DNA of 64,000 nucleotides, from the NCBI RefSeq assembly GCF_027925145.1, contig NZ_AP027130.1, positions 310,001-374,000 of the forward strand, written 5' to 3'. This DNA is from Thermodesulfomicrobium sp. WS. GTDB taxonomy: Bacteria > Desulfobacterota > Desulfovibrionia > Desulfovibrionales > Desulfomicrobiaceae. The position numbers were made by a program, and so were the translations under genes. Each line of letters opens with the position of its first letter. The stretch's first letter is position 1. This document shows positions 34,454-43,673 of the stretch, in pieces. A model generated the notes under the pieces. That model made no database searches, was not told the DNA's origin, and was given only the letters and a program-made list of their open reading frames with translations.

Positions 34454-36963
34454 CCGCCTCTTTGGGGTGGAGTACCCCGCCGCTCTTTTTGGTGGATGGC
34501 CACGCCTTCATCCATCGCGGCTTTCATGCCTATCCGGATTTTCGCGCCCCGGATGGCTTTCCCACCAGCGCCCTGTTTTTCGTCCTGCGCATCCTTTTGA
34601 AGATCCTGCGCGAAGAGGCCCCCACCCATCTCGCCTTTGTCATGGAAGGCCGCGGCCCCACCTTTCGGCATGCGCGCTTTGCGGACTACAAGGCCGGCAG
34701 ACCCTCCATGGCCGAAGATTTGGCCCTGCAGATCCCTGCCATTCGCGAGGCGGTGGCGCACCTAGGCATCCCGGTGCTCTCCCAAGATGGCTGCGAGGCC
34801 GATGACGTGCTTGCCAGTTTGGCGGCGCGGTTTGCCGCCCACGGGGTGGTCTTGGTGGGTGCGGATAAGGATTTGTGCCAGTGTCTTGGGCCATCGGTGG
34901 TGCTGTGGGACCCTGCGGGTCGGGGCGAACGGATCCTGCAGGCCGCGGACGTGCAGACCACCTATGGCGTTACGGCGGCGCAGTGGCCGGATTTTCAGGC
35001 GCTCACCGGCGATAGTGTGGACAACATCCCCGGGGTGCCCCGGGTGGGGCCCAAGACCGCGGCCCGCTGGCTGCGCCAGTTTCCGGATCTGGAGTCCTTG
35101 TGCGCCAACCTCCACCAACTGCCGCCCAAGGAGCAGCAATTGCTCGTACCCCATGTGGAGGACGTGTTCGTCTATCGGGAGCTCACCACCCTGCGCACGG
35201 ACTGTGTCCCGGAGATCACCTGGGAAGATTTGGCGCGACGGCCCATGGACCCGAAGGCGGTGGCCGCCTTGGTGCAGCGCTTTGGCTTTCGCTCCCTGGA
35301 AGCCGAACTGGAGGAATTTGTGGATAGCTCCTCTGCGCCGCGGCAGCGCCCTGCACCGATGGCAGGGCGACTGGCTTCGTGGGAGGATCTGCCGGACCTT
35401 TCCGGTCAGGCGGTTGCCTTTTGGATTGAAGACGACGTGACGGAGCTTGCCGCAGGAGAGCACTTGTGGCGTGTACCTGGTCCGCCGCCGCGAGGCGCCT
35501 TGGAGCGGGTCATGGGCACCGTGGTTTCCTCCAAGGAGCTGCGCCGGGCAGGATGGGAGATGGATGCGTGGGCCGCGGTATGGGACGTGGAACTCATGGC
35601 CTATCTCCTCGATCCCGAAGCCCGGGACTATTCCTGGCCGCGCTTGGCAGGGCAATTTTTGGGGGACACTGCTGCTGCCGGCGCCCGCGCCGTGGCCCAG
35701 GCCGGGGAAGTGCTGCGTGAGCGCCTTGCGGCTGCGGGGCTCGTGGATCTGTACTTGCGGTTGGAGCTGCCGCTGGTGCGGGTGCTCGTGGCCATGGAGG
35801 CGCGCGGCATTGCCTTGGACGGGGCGCGGTGTGCGAGGTTGCTGGAGCAGGTAGAGGCCCGCTTGGAGGATTTGACCCAGCGCATCTATGCTGCTTCTGG
35901 AACGCAGTTCAACATCCGATCCAACCAACAGCTCGCTTATGTGCTCTACGACCAATTGGGGCTGCCTGCGCCGCGCAAGACCGCAGGCGGGGCGCGCTCC
36001 ACGGCGGTGGAGGCCCTGGAGGCGATCCGCCATGCCCACCCTGTGGTGGAGATGGTCTTGGAGTTTCGCATGCTCGAGAAGCTGCGCTCCACCTATCTCG
36101 TGCCGCTTCCGGCCGCTGCCGACGCCACAGGCCGCATCCACACCACCTTCAACCACCTGGCCACGGCCACCGGTCGCCTTTCCAGCAGCGACCCCAACCT
36201 CCAGAACATCCCCATCCGTGGGCCGCTGGGCGCCCCGGTGCGGGCCTGCTTCGTGGCCCCGCCGGGGAAGGCGCTCATCGCTGCGGACTATTCGCAAATC
36301 GAATTGCGCGTGCTCGCCCACTTGAGCGCGGACCCTGCGCTTACCGCGGCCTTTGCAAAGGGAGAAGACATCCATACGCGTACCGCCAGCCTGCTTTTCG
36401 ATCTTTCGCCAGAGGAAGTCGGCAAAGAAGAACGGCGCCGCGCCAAGACCATCAATTTTGGGTTGCTCTACGGCATGGGTCCGGCCAAACTGGCCCGCGA
36501 GCTCGGGATTTCCCAGAAGGAAGCCAAGGCCTTTATCGCGCGCTACTTCGAAAAATTGGGTGGAGTGCGGGAGTTTTATTCGATGGTGGAAGAGTCCGCC
36601 CGGCGCCAGGGGTATGTGCTCACCTTGGCGGGACGGCGTCGGCTGCTTCCAGGTATGACCTCGGCAAATCCCGCGGTCCTTCAGGCCGCCCGGCGTATGG
36701 CCATCAACACCGTGGTGCAGGGATCGGCGGCGGACATCATCAAAATGGCCATGCTCCAGGTGGAGGAGGATGCCACGGTGCGCCAGCTGGGGGGCGCGCT
36801 GCTTTTGCAGGTGCACGATGAACTCGTCCTGGAGGCCCCTACGGCTACGGCCCAGGCGGTGGGCGAGCGGGTGGCGGCCATCATGACTTCCGTGGTCTCC
36901 TTGCAGGTCCCCCTGGTGGTGGATTTCGGCATTGGTCCGGACTGGGCCGCTGCCCATGGATAG
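34444..36963 (+). CDS. polA: DNA polymerase I with degenerate proofreading domain
   Basis: The 839-residue Pol I starts at ATG 34444, overlapping the DHH gene. The 5' nuclease domain (1-~285) shows FLVDGHAFIHRGFHAY, GCEADDVLASLA, VGADKDLCQC and ALTGDSVDNIPGVPRVGPKT. The middle 3'-5' exonuclease region is short and has lost recognisable metal ligands: the usual FDTET is FWIED and the last Asp is not apparent. The polymerase domain has motif A DYSQIELRVLAHLS (~615), motif B RRRAKTINFGLLYGMG and motif C LQVHDELVLEAP (~790). It fills gaps in repair and replaces RNA primers. It would lack proofreading, as in Bacillus- or Taq-type Pol I. Confidence 0.95.
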   Translation: MPVAASLGWSTPPLFLVDGHAFIHRGFHAYPDFRAPDGFPTSALFFVLRILLKILREEAPTHLAFVMEGRGPTFRHARFADYKAGRPSMAEDLALQIPAIREAVAHLGIPVLSQDGCEADDVLASLAARFAAHGVVLVGADKDLCQCLGPSVVLWDPAGRGERILQAADVQTTYGVTAAQWPDFQALTGDSVDNIPGVPRVGPKTAARWLRQFPDLESLCANLHQLPPKEQQLLVPHVEDVFVYRELTTLRTDCVPEITWEDLARRPMDPKAVAALVQRFGFRSLEAELEEFVDSSSAPRQRPAPMAGRLASWEDLPDLSGQAVAFWIEDDVTELAAGEHLWRVPGPPPRGALERVMGTVVSSKELRRAGWEMDAWAAVWDVELMAYLLDPEARDYSWPRLAGQFLGDTAAAGARAVAQAGEVLRERLAAAGLVDLYLRLELPLVRVLVAMEARGIALDGARCARLLEQVEARLEDLTQRIYAASGTQFNIRSNQQLAYVLYDQLGLPAPRKTAGGARSTAVEALEAIRHAHPVVEMVLEFRMLEKLRSTYLVPLPAAADATGRIHTTFNHLATATGRLSSSDPNLQNIPIRGPLGAPVRACFVAPPGKALIAADYSQIELRVLAHLSADPALTAAFAKGEDIHTRTASLLFDLSPEEVGKEERRRAKTINFGLLYGMGPAKLARELGISQKEAKAFIARYFEKLGGVREFYSMVEESARRQGYVLTLAGRRRLLPGMTSANPAVLQAARRMAINTVVQGSAADIIKMAMLQVEEDATVRQLGGALLLQVHDELVLEAPTATAQAVGERVAAIMTSVVSLQVPLVVDFGIGPDWAAAHG

Positions 36964-37003
36964 GATTTGTGCAGATTCGATAAACCCAAGGATTGCGACA
37001 CCA

Positions 37004-38173
37004 ATGGAACATAAATTGCGACTCCTGACCCCAGGCCCCACTCCGCTGCCCGAAGCCGTGCGTTTGGCTTTGGCCCAGGATATGATCCATCATCGCAAGG
37101 CCGCTTTCGTGGAGCTCATGCACGAGCTCCAACCGCGCCTCATGCGGCTCTTTGGCACGGCCCAGCCGGTGTTGCCCCTTTCGTGCTCCGGCACCGGGGC
37201 GATGGTGGCGGCGGCCGCAAGCCTCTTTGCCCCGGGGGAAAAGGTCGTGGTGGTGGAAGGCGGAAAATTCGGCGAGCGCTGGCGGGAGATCGCCGAGAGC
37301 TTGGGGCTTGTGGTGACGGTGCTTGCCGTGCCCTGGGGCACGGCTGTGGACCCGCAGGAGCTGCGTGCGCTCCTGGATGCGGACCCGAGCATTGCGGGGG
37401 TGCTGGTGCAGGTCTCCGAGACGTCCACCGGAGTGCTCCATCCCGTGCGCGAACTTGCCGCCATCACCCGGCAGCGTCCGGTGCTCTTGGTGGCGGACGG
37501 CATCTCTGCGGTCGGGGTTTCTCCGTGTCCCATGGACGCCTGGGGGATCGACGCCCTGCTCACCGGATCGCAAAAAGGCCTCATGCTGCCGCCGGGTCTG
37601 GCCTTGGTGGCCCTTTCCGAGCGCGCCTGGGCCAAGGCGGAGTCCTTGGGGCCGCGGCATTTCTATTTCAACCTGCTTGCCGAACGTGCCAAGTCCCGGC
37701 AGGGCCAGACCCTCTTTACCTCGCCGGTGAATCTCTTGCGGGGCCTGGCCGTCAGCCTTGCACTCTTTGAAGAAGCGGGCATGGAGCAGGTCTTTCGCAA
37801 GCAATGGGCGCTGACCTGCATGGCGCGGCAGGGGGCGCTGAGCCTGGGTCTGGAACCCTTGGCCAAGACGCATTTCACTTGGGGGCTCACCGCCGTGCGC
37901 CTGCCTGCTGGGGTGGACGGGGGCCGGGTGCTGAAGTCCGCGGCCAAGCGGGGCGTGGTCATGGCTGGCGGGCAAGGCCCGCTCAAAGGGAGGATTGTGC
38001 GCCTTGGCCATATGGGGCATGTGGATTTCGGCGATCTTCTGGCCGGGCTTTACGCCTTGCGTCAGGGCCTCATGGAGGCCGGTGGCTTCAGCGCAGCCCG
38101 ATCGTACTTGGAGGATGCCATAGCGGCGTACGAAGCCGCCCTGCAGGCAGGACTGCCCGAGGAGGCGCTATGA
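37004..38173 (+). CDS. Class V aminotransferase (alanine-glyoxylate / serine-pyruvate type)
   Basis: This 389-residue PLP enzyme has fold type I. The N-terminal signature is LLTPGPTPLPEAV, then CSGTGAMVAAAASLF, ADGISAVGVSPCPMDAWG and the PLP lysine in LTGSQKGLMLPPGLA. This is the family of AGT/SPT (PucG-like) transaminases using serine or alanine as donor and glyoxylate, pyruvate or hydroxypyruvate as acceptor; in anaerobes it often supports serine/glycine metabolism. The ATG at 37004 is 40 bp after polA and 11 nt from AAGGA. It overlaps the next small gene (ATGA). The donor/acceptor pair cannot be fixed from sequence. Confidence 0.88.
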   Translation: MEHKLRLLTPGPTPLPEAVRLALAQDMIHHRKAAFVELMHELQPRLMRLFGTAQPVLPLSCSGTGAMVAAAASLFAPGEKVVVVEGGKFGERWREIAESLGLVVTVLAVPWGTAVDPQELRALLDADPSIAGVLVQVSETSTGVLHPVRELAAITRQRPVLLVADGISAVGVSPCPMDAWGIDALLTGSQKGLMLPPGLALVALSERAWAKAESLGPRHFYFNLLAERAKSRQGQTLFTSPVNLLRGLAVSLALFEEAGMEQVFRKQWALTCMARQGALSLGLEPLAKTHFTWGLTAVRLPAGVDGGRVLKSAAKRGVVMAGGQGPLKGRIVRLGHMGHVDFGDLLAGLYALRQGLMEAGGFSAARSYLEDAIAAYEAALQAGLPEEAL

Positions 38174-38454
38174 GCACCCAAGAAGACCTTTCGTGCGTGT
38201 GCAAGGAACTTCCGCAAGTGGATTTTTCCACCTTTGTGCTCTCCATGGCCTCGACGGCCCTGGTGCACCTTGGCGAAGTCCCGGAACCGGAAAGCGGTGC
38301 GATCCGTACCGATTTGATCGCCGCCAAACAGACCATCGATATTCTGTGTATGCTGCAATGCAAAACCAAAGGGAATTTGACGGATTCGGAAAATCGGCTG
38401 CTCATGGATCTGCTCTATGAGCTGCGGCTCAAGTATGTGCAGCGGGCAGGATAG
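38170..38454 (+). CDS. DUF1844 family small protein
   Basis: The 94-residue protein contains LPQVDFSTFVLSMASTALVHLGEVP, then DLIAAKQTIDILCMLQCKTKGNL (split) and ENRLLMDLLYELRLKYVQ. This is the complete DUF1844 pattern: an FSTF...LA..A...LG helix pair, the AKQ.ID.L motif and a C-terminal helix. Function is unknown; the family is widespread in deltaproteobacteria and acidobacteria as a soluble helical protein. It is translationally coupled to the aminotransferase upstream and lies 9 bp before argC. Confidence 0.88.
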   Translation: MSTQEDLSCVCKELPQVDFSTFVLSMASTALVHLGEVPEPESGAIRTDLIAAKQTIDILCMLQCKTKGNLTDSENRLLMDLLYELRLKYVQRAG

Positions 38455-38463
38455 GAGGGAGGC

Positions 38464-39516
38464 ATGGAACGCAAACGCGTAGGTTTGGTGGGAGTGACCG
38501 GATATACGGGCATGGAGTTGTGCCGCTTGGTACTCCATCACCCAGGCATGGAGCTCGTGGCCGCCACCTCTCGGGCTGAGGCAGGCAAGCGCTTGGGAGA
38601 CCTCTATCCCTATCTGTATGGCACCACCATGGCCGAGGTCCCGGTGCAGTCTCCGGATTACGCCGCCTTGGCCGCGGCCTGCGACGTGGTCTTTTTGGCG
38701 GTTCCCCATGGCACGGCCATGCATGCGGCCAGGGAGCTCGTGGCCGCGGGCTGCCGGGTGGTGGACCTCAGTGCGGATTTCCGGCTGCGGGATGTGGATA
38801 CCTACCGTTCGTGGTACGCCACCGAGCATGCCTGTCCGGAACTGGTGCCCGAAGCCGTATACGGCCTGCCCGAGCTCTACGGCCAGGCCGTGGCCAGGGC
38901 GCGCCTGGTGGCCAATCCGGGCTGCTACCCCACGGCGAGCATCCTCGCCTTGTATCCGGCCGTGGCGGCGGGGCTGGTGGAACCGGAGGACTTGATCATC
39001 GACGCCAAATCCGGGGCCTCGGGCGCGGGCCGCAAGGCCAACGTGGCCACCCTCTTTTGTGAGGTGCACGACAGTTTCCGGGCGTACAACCTCGGCCGCC
39101 ATCGCCATACCCCGGAAATCGAGCAGGAGCTTTCCCGTGCCGCGGGCAAGGGCATCACCGTCTCGTTCAACCCCCATTTGGTGCCCATGGACCGGGGGAT
39201 CCTCGCCACCTGCTATGGTCGGCTGCGGCCCCATGTGGATGAGGCCCGCGTGCGGGAGGTGTACGCTGCCTTTGCCTCCGGCAAGCCCTGGGTGCGGTTT
39301 TTGCCGCCAGGGGTGTTGCCGGAGACCCGCTGGGTGCGGGGCACCAACTTTTGCGATATCGCTGTGGTGGTGGACGAGCGCACCCGGCGGCTCATCGTGG
39401 TGTCGTGTATCGACAACTTGTGCCGAGGGGCCTCTGGCCAGGCCTTGGTCAATGCCAATGTGATGCTTGGCTTTCCCGAGGACGCGGGCCTGTCCCGAGC
39501 GCCGCTGGTGCCGTAG
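38464..39516 (+). CDS. argC: N-acetyl-gamma-glutamyl-phosphate reductase
   Basis: The 350-residue enzyme is preceded by AGGAGG near the ATG. An NADP-binding GVTGYTGMELCRLVLHHP (N-terminal Rossmann) is followed by VVFLAVPHGTAM, DLSADFRL, the catalytic cysteine in NPGCYPTAS, SGASGAGRKA and HRHTPEIEQE. It is step three of arginine biosynthesis, reducing N-acetylglutamyl phosphate to the semialdehyde. Length is as usual for type 1 ArgC. It follows DUF1844 on the same strand; no other arg genes are in the window. Confidence 0.96.
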   Translation: MERKRVGLVGVTGYTGMELCRLVLHHPGMELVAATSRAEAGKRLGDLYPYLYGTTMAEVPVQSPDYAALAAACDVVFLAVPHGTAMHAARELVAAGCRVVDLSADFRLRDVDTYRSWYATEHACPELVPEAVYGLPELYGQAVARARLVANPGCYPTASILALYPAVAAGLVEPEDLIIDAKSGASGAGRKANVATLFCEVHDSFRAYNLGRHRHTPEIEQELSRAAGKGITVSFNPHLVPMDRGILATCYGRLRPHVDEARVREVYAAFASGKPWVRFLPPGVLPETRWVRGTNFCDIAVVVDERTRRLIVVSCIDNLCRGASGQALVNANVMLGFPEDAGLSRAPLVP

Positions 39517-39562
39517 GCGCTGTGGACTTCCGCACCCAGGAGGATTTCCGCGGAGAAGTATC

Positions 39563-40798
39563 ATGAGTGAATCGTACTACGAAACCATCGTGGTGGCCCG
39601 GCAGCCCATATTTACTGCGGATCAGAGGGTCTGGGGATACGAGCTCCTTTTTCGCAGCAAAACCGATTTGAGCCAGGCGGTGATCACGGATGCGGATCAG
39701 GCCACGCTTCAAGTGATTGCCGATGGGTTTGCCGTGGCCACGGAAAACGTCCCTGCAGAGGCCCGGGTGTTGATCAATTTTCCCCGCAATTTGCTTGTGG
39801 GGGACGCGCCCTACGTGCTGCCGGCGAACCGGGCCATCGTGGAGATCCTGGAGACCGTGACCCCGGAGCCGGAGATCTTGGCCGCCTGTGGCCGCCTCAA
39901 GGAAGCGGGCTATACCTTGGCCCTGGACGACTTCATCGGGCACAGCGGCTTTGAGCCGCTGTGCGCCTTGGCGGATATCGTCAAGGTGGATATCCTGATG
40001 CAGACGCCGGAGAGCGTCACGGCCATCGTCAAAGGTCTGCGCCGCTATAACATCACCCTGCTGGCGGAAAAGGTCGAGACCCGGGAGATGTTCGAGGTGT
40101 GTAAGCGCCTGGGGTTCGTCTATTTTCAGGGGTATTTTTTCCGTAAGCCGGAGATCGTCGAAGGCCGCAAACTCACCGCCAGTCAAGCAAGCCGCATCCG
40201 CCTGCTGCATGAGCTCTCCCACGGGGCGGACCTGGAGCAGCTGGTGCGGATCTTGGAAGCGGACGTCTCGCTTTCGTACCGCTTGCTGCGCTACATCAAT
40301 TCCGTGCGTTTCGCCTTGGTGAAAAAGGTGGAATCCATCCAGCGGGCCGCCTCCATGCTCGGGCGCAAGAACCTCCAGCAATGGCTGCAGGTGACCCTGC
40401 TGGCCGACATGAATGCCGCCCCCAGGGCCCAGGAATTGGTCCGCCTCTCCGTGATCCGCGCGCGCTTCTTCCAGATTTTGGCGGAAGCCGGTAAAGCCCC
40501 TTTGAGCCCCGATGCCATGTTCTTGTTGGGTTTCTTCTCCTTGCTCGATGGCATCTTGGATCAGCCCATGGAGGCGGTGCTTGCGGAGCTGCCCCTTGAC
40601 CCTGCGGTGCAGGCCATCTTGGTGGATCCCGCAAACCCGCACGCCCCGTGGCTTCTCCTGGCGCAGGAACTGGATCGCTGTCACTGGCCGGGAGTGCGCG
40701 TTCAGGCCGAGGCCTTGGGGTTGCCGCTTGCCCAGGTGGGCGCCGCCTATCATGAGGCCATGGCCTGGACCGATGCCATGTTGGGGGCCGGGGAGTGA
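39563..40798 (+). CDS. EAL-HDOD signalling protein (YuxH/CdgJ type, degenerate EAL)
   Basis: The 411-residue two-domain protein has an EAL-like domain (about 1-205) that begins VVARQPIFTADQRVWGYELLFRS. The signature EAL is replaced by ELLFR, and the usual metal/catalytic residues are only partly present (LALDDF, VDILM). An HDOD domain (about 210-400: LLHELSHGADLEQLVRILEADVSLSYRLLRYIN, split) follows. This architecture usually does not hydrolyse c-di-GMP but acts as a scaffold or regulator of motility and pili. A prepilin peptidase gene follows directly (TGATG junction). GGAGAAG precedes the ATG. Confidence 0.88.
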   Translation: MSESYYETIVVARQPIFTADQRVWGYELLFRSKTDLSQAVITDADQATLQVIADGFAVATENVPAEARVLINFPRNLLVGDAPYVLPANRAIVEILETVTPEPEILAACGRLKEAGYTLALDDFIGHSGFEPLCALADIVKVDILMQTPESVTAIVKGLRRYNITLLAEKVETREMFEVCKRLGFVYFQGYFFRKPEIVEGRKLTASQASRIRLLHELSHGADLEQLVRILEADVSLSYRLLRYINSVRFALVKKVESIQRAASMLGRKNLQQWLQVTLLADMNAAPRAQELVRLSVIRARFFQILAEAGKAPLSPDAMFLLGFFSLLDGILDQPMEAVLAELPLDPAVQAILVDPANPHAPWLLLAQELDRCHWPGVRVQAEALGLPLAQVGAAYHEAMAWTDAMLGAGE

Positions 40799-41562
40799 TG
40801 GAAGCGGCCTTCCCTTGGGTTGCTTTGATTTTCGGGCTGTGTCTGGGGAGCTTTTACACGGTGTGCGTGCATCGGTATCTTTCCGGCGGCTCCCTGTTGT
40901 GGCCAGGATCCCATTGTCCGGCCTGTGGCCACCGCTTGCGGCCCTGGGAGAATATTCCGCTCTTCTCGTTTCTGATCCAACGCGGCCGCTGCCGCGCCTG
41001 CGCTGCCCCGATCCCCTGGCGCTATCCCATCCTCGAGGCCCTCTCCGGGGCCGCGGCCATGATCTTGGCCTTGCGTTTTGGCCTGAGTCCGGCGTTTTTC
41101 GTGTACCTTGTGGCCACGGGTATCTTTCTCGTGGCCGGGGCCATCGATTGGGAGACCTATCTCCTGCCGGATGTCTTTACCTATCCTTTGGCGGCATTGG
41201 GCCTCATCCATCCCTTGTGGGTACCGGTGTCCTGGATGGACACCCTGCTCGGGGCGGTTTTGGGAGCAGGGCTGTTGTGGGCGGTACGGGAAGGATATGC
41301 CCGCCTGCGCCATGTGGAGGGCCTGGGCCTGGGGGACGTCAAGCTCATGATCGGCTTGGGGGCCTTGACCGGGGCGACCCAACTCCCCCTGACCATACTC
41401 TGCGCCTCACTTTTGGCACTGGCGACCTTTGCCCTGTGCATTGCCCGTACTCCTCGCTCTCAGGGGCTTGCCACCGCCATTCCTTTTGGACCGTTCCTGT
41501 GCGCCGGCGCCTGGCTGGTGCTGGTGGCGGGAGAATGGGTCTCCTCTTGGGGTCTTGGTTAG
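40798..41562 (+). CDS. pilD: Prepilin peptidase/methyltransferase (PilD)
   Basis: The 254-residue polytopic membrane protein has an N-terminal cytosolic zinc-binding loop with SHCPACGHRLRPWENIP and CRACAAPI (CxxC...CxxC), followed by the two catalytic aspartate motifs GAIDWETYLLPD and GLGLGDVKLM of aspartic prepilin peptidases. It cleaves and N-methylates type IV pilins and type II secretion pseudopilins at the inner membrane. It is joined to the EAL-HDOD gene by a one-base stop/start overlap (TGATG). No pilin genes are in the window. Confidence 0.93.
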   Translation: MEAAFPWVALIFGLCLGSFYTVCVHRYLSGGSLLWPGSHCPACGHRLRPWENIPLFSFLIQRGRCRACAAPIPWRYPILEALSGAAAMILALRFGLSPAFFVYLVATGIFLVAGAIDWETYLLPDVFTYPLAALGLIHPLWVPVSWMDTLLGAVLGAGLLWAVREGYARLRHVEGLGLGDVKLMIGLGALTGATQLPLTILCASLLALATFALCIARTPRSQGLATAIPFGPFLCAGAWLVLVAGEWVSSWGLG

Positions 41563-41627
41563 ATAACCAAGACGGATTTTCCGCTAACCTTCCTTGACGA
41601 AAGATTATTCCTTGGCTAGCGGCCTTT

Positions 41628-41654
41628 GCCACCAAAAAATCCGTCCTTGGTGGC
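41628..41654. terminator. Stem-loop after pilD (possible terminator/attenuator)
   Basis: GCCACCAA (41628-41635) and TTGGTGGC (41647-41654) form a perfect 8-bp stem around an 11-nt loop. It lies 65 bp after pilD and 93 bp before echA. There is no U-run behind it, so it is a weak terminator at best, or a leader structure for the ech transcript. Confidence 0.4.
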
Positions 41655-41685
41655 GGATGACCTCCCGTGGCCCCGGCATGGAGGG

Positions 41686-41703
41686 AACCGGGTTGTTCCG
41701 GTT
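41686..41703. promoter_or_regulatory. Inverted repeat upstream of echA (possible operator)
   Basis: AACCGG-GTTGTT-CCGGTT (41686-41703) is a perfect 6-6-6 inverted repeat 44 bp upstream of the echA start. A TTGACC hexamer overlaps its right edge (41702-41707), but no good -10 follows. The position suits a repressor or activator site controlling the hydrogenase operon; the regulator is unknown. Confidence 0.4.
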
Positions 41704-41746
41704 GACCATAGATGTGGCTGTTGGACGTTTTTTTCAAGGAGGTTGT

Positions 41747-43672
41747 ATGGTTTCTCAGATGATGTGGGTCAGCATCGTGCTGCCGTTTCTCGCGGCATTA
41801 GGATGTCTGATCGACAGTAAGCCCCTACGTTCCATACTGGTCATTGGCACTGGTGTGGCCGTATCCCTGGCATCACTGCTATTGGTGCAAGGACAGGCAT
41901 TTTCCCTGACTCCGGAAACACTTTTCGGTATTCCGGTGGATGGACTCATTGCGTTTCTCGATTTTGCCTTGCTCTTCGTGATCCTTGGAATCAGCTACCA
42001 GCTCAAGAACAAACTCATTGCAACGCTTACTGTATTGCAGATTGTTCCCCTGGCGTTTCTTGAGCTCTTCTTGCATGGTGGTGAGGCGGCAGGTCCAAGC
42101 CTCTACGGCGATCAGCTTTCCATGATCATGTGTCTCGTCATCTCCATCATCGGATCGCTCATTTGTATTTATGGGCTTTCCTACATGGATGAGCACGAGC
42201 ACCATTTGCATCTGGAAAAATCCCGCCAGGGGCGGTTTTTCTTTTTCATGGTGCTCTTTTTGGGGGCCATGAATGGGCTCGTGTTCGCCAACAACCTGTT
42301 GTGGCTCTATTTCTTCTGGGAAGTGACCACCTTGTGCTCCTTCATGCTCATCAAGCATGACGGCACGGAAGTGGCCGTGACCAACGCTACCCGCGCCCTG
42401 TGGATGAACATGCTTGGCGGCGTGGCCTTCGTACTGGCCTTGGTGGTGCTGCGCGCCAAAGGCATGCCCTTGTATCTGCAGGAACTCATCGCCACCCCGG
42501 GCGTGGCGGCCGTGGCCCTGCTCCCCATTGGGCTCATGTGCTTTGCGGGCTTTACCAAGTCTGCGCAGGTCCCCTTCCAAAGCTGGCTGTGCGGCGCCAT
42601 GGTGGCCCCCACTCCGGTCTCGGCCTTGCTCCATTCGAGCACTATGGTGAAGGCAGGGGTGTACCTGGTCATCCGTCTGGCCCCGGCCTTTGCCGGCACG
42701 GTATTCAGCCACTATGTGGCCCTCTTTGGGGCCTTCACCTTCCTGACCACGGCCTTGCTCGCCATCTCCCAGAGCAATGGGAAAAAGATCCTGGCCTACT
42801 CCACCATCAGCAACCTCGGCATGATCATCGCCTGTGCCGGCATCAACACCCCGGCGGCCATGGCGGCAGCCATTTTGCTCATCGTCTTTCACGCCATCTC
42901 CAAGGGTCTGATGTTCTTGTGCGTGGGCACCATCGAGCAAAAGATCGGCAGCCGCGACATCGAAGACATGCGCGGACTCATCCGCATCATGCCCAAGACC
43001 GCGATGATCGTGGTGGTGGGTATCGTGACCATGTTCCTGCCGCCCTTCGGCGCCCTGCTTTCCAAGTGGATGGCGGTGGAGGCCTCGGCGCAGCTGCCGT
43101 TGGTGGTGCTCATGCTCGCCATTGGCTCGGCCTTCACCATGGTCTTCTGGGGCCGCTGGCTGGGGCTCATCATGACTTCGGTCATGGGTGAAGGACAGGC
43201 GGCGGAAGAGCAGTCCCCGCTGGTGCGGATGCCGCTGCTCATCCTGGCTTCGGCTGCCGTGGTGGTGAGCTTTGTGGCCCCGGGCCTGTACTCTTCCATG
43301 GTACTGCCGGTTTTGGAGCGTTTCTACTCGACGGATCTGTACATTGCCGCACAGGGCGTCTTCATCAACAACATCGGCATGTTTGCCGTGTTCCCCATCT
43401 TTTTGGTCATGGTCTTGGGCGTCGTCTGGGCGGCTCGTGCCTCGTCCAAAAAACGGGTGAGCCAGCGCTCCTATAGCGTTCCGTACGTTGCTGGTTTGCA
43501 AGATCCGACTGATCCGCGTCGCATCGGATTCAAAGGTCCGCTGGGGCAGTGGTCGGATTTCACCACATCCAACTACTATATGGATCAATGGATTGGTGAG
43601 GGGCGCATTACTGGATGGATCAACCTGGTCTCTACGGGGATCCTCATCATCTTGCTGACGGGGGTACTCTAA
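41747..43672 (+). CDS. echA: Ech hydrogenase subunit EchA (NuoL-like antiporter subunit)
   Basis: The 641-residue polytopic protein has ~15 TM helices and the proton-conducting membrane transporter family core (YFFWEVTTLCSFMLIKHDG; LCGAMVAPTPVSALLHSSTMVKAG (split); ISQSNGKKILAYSTISNLG). It is the ion-pumping subunit of energy-converting hydrogenase, homologous to NuoL and antiporter MrpA. Ech couples ferredoxin oxidation with H2 formation (or the reverse) to ion translocation. AAGGAGG sits 5 nt before the ATG. It is the first gene of echABCDEF, with 1-bp spacing to echB. Confidence 0.95.
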   Translation: MVSQMMWVSIVLPFLAALGCLIDSKPLRSILVIGTGVAVSLASLLLVQGQAFSLTPETLFGIPVDGLIAFLDFALLFVILGISYQLKNKLIATLTVLQIVPLAFLELFLHGGEAAGPSLYGDQLSMIMCLVISIIGSLICIYGLSYMDEHEHHLHLEKSRQGRFFFFMVLFLGAMNGLVFANNLLWLYFFWEVTTLCSFMLIKHDGTEVAVTNATRALWMNMLGGVAFVLALVVLRAKGMPLYLQELIATPGVAAVALLPIGLMCFAGFTKSAQVPFQSWLCGAMVAPTPVSALLHSSTMVKAGVYLVIRLAPAFAGTVFSHYVALFGAFTFLTTALLAISQSNGKKILAYSTISNLGMIIACAGINTPAAMAAAILLIVFHAISKGLMFLCVGTIEQKIGSRDIEDMRGLIRIMPKTAMIVVVGIVTMFLPPFGALLSKWMAVEASAQLPLVVLMLAIGSAFTMVFWGRWLGLIMTSVMGEGQAAEEQSPLVRMPLLILASAAVVVSFVAPGLYSSMVLPVLERFYSTDLYIAAQGVFINNIGMFAVFPIFLVMVLGVVWAARASSKKRVSQRSYSVPYVAGLQDPTDPRRIGFKGPLGQWSDFTTSNYYMDQWIGEGRITGWINLVSTGILIILLTGVL

Positions 43673-43673
43673 G

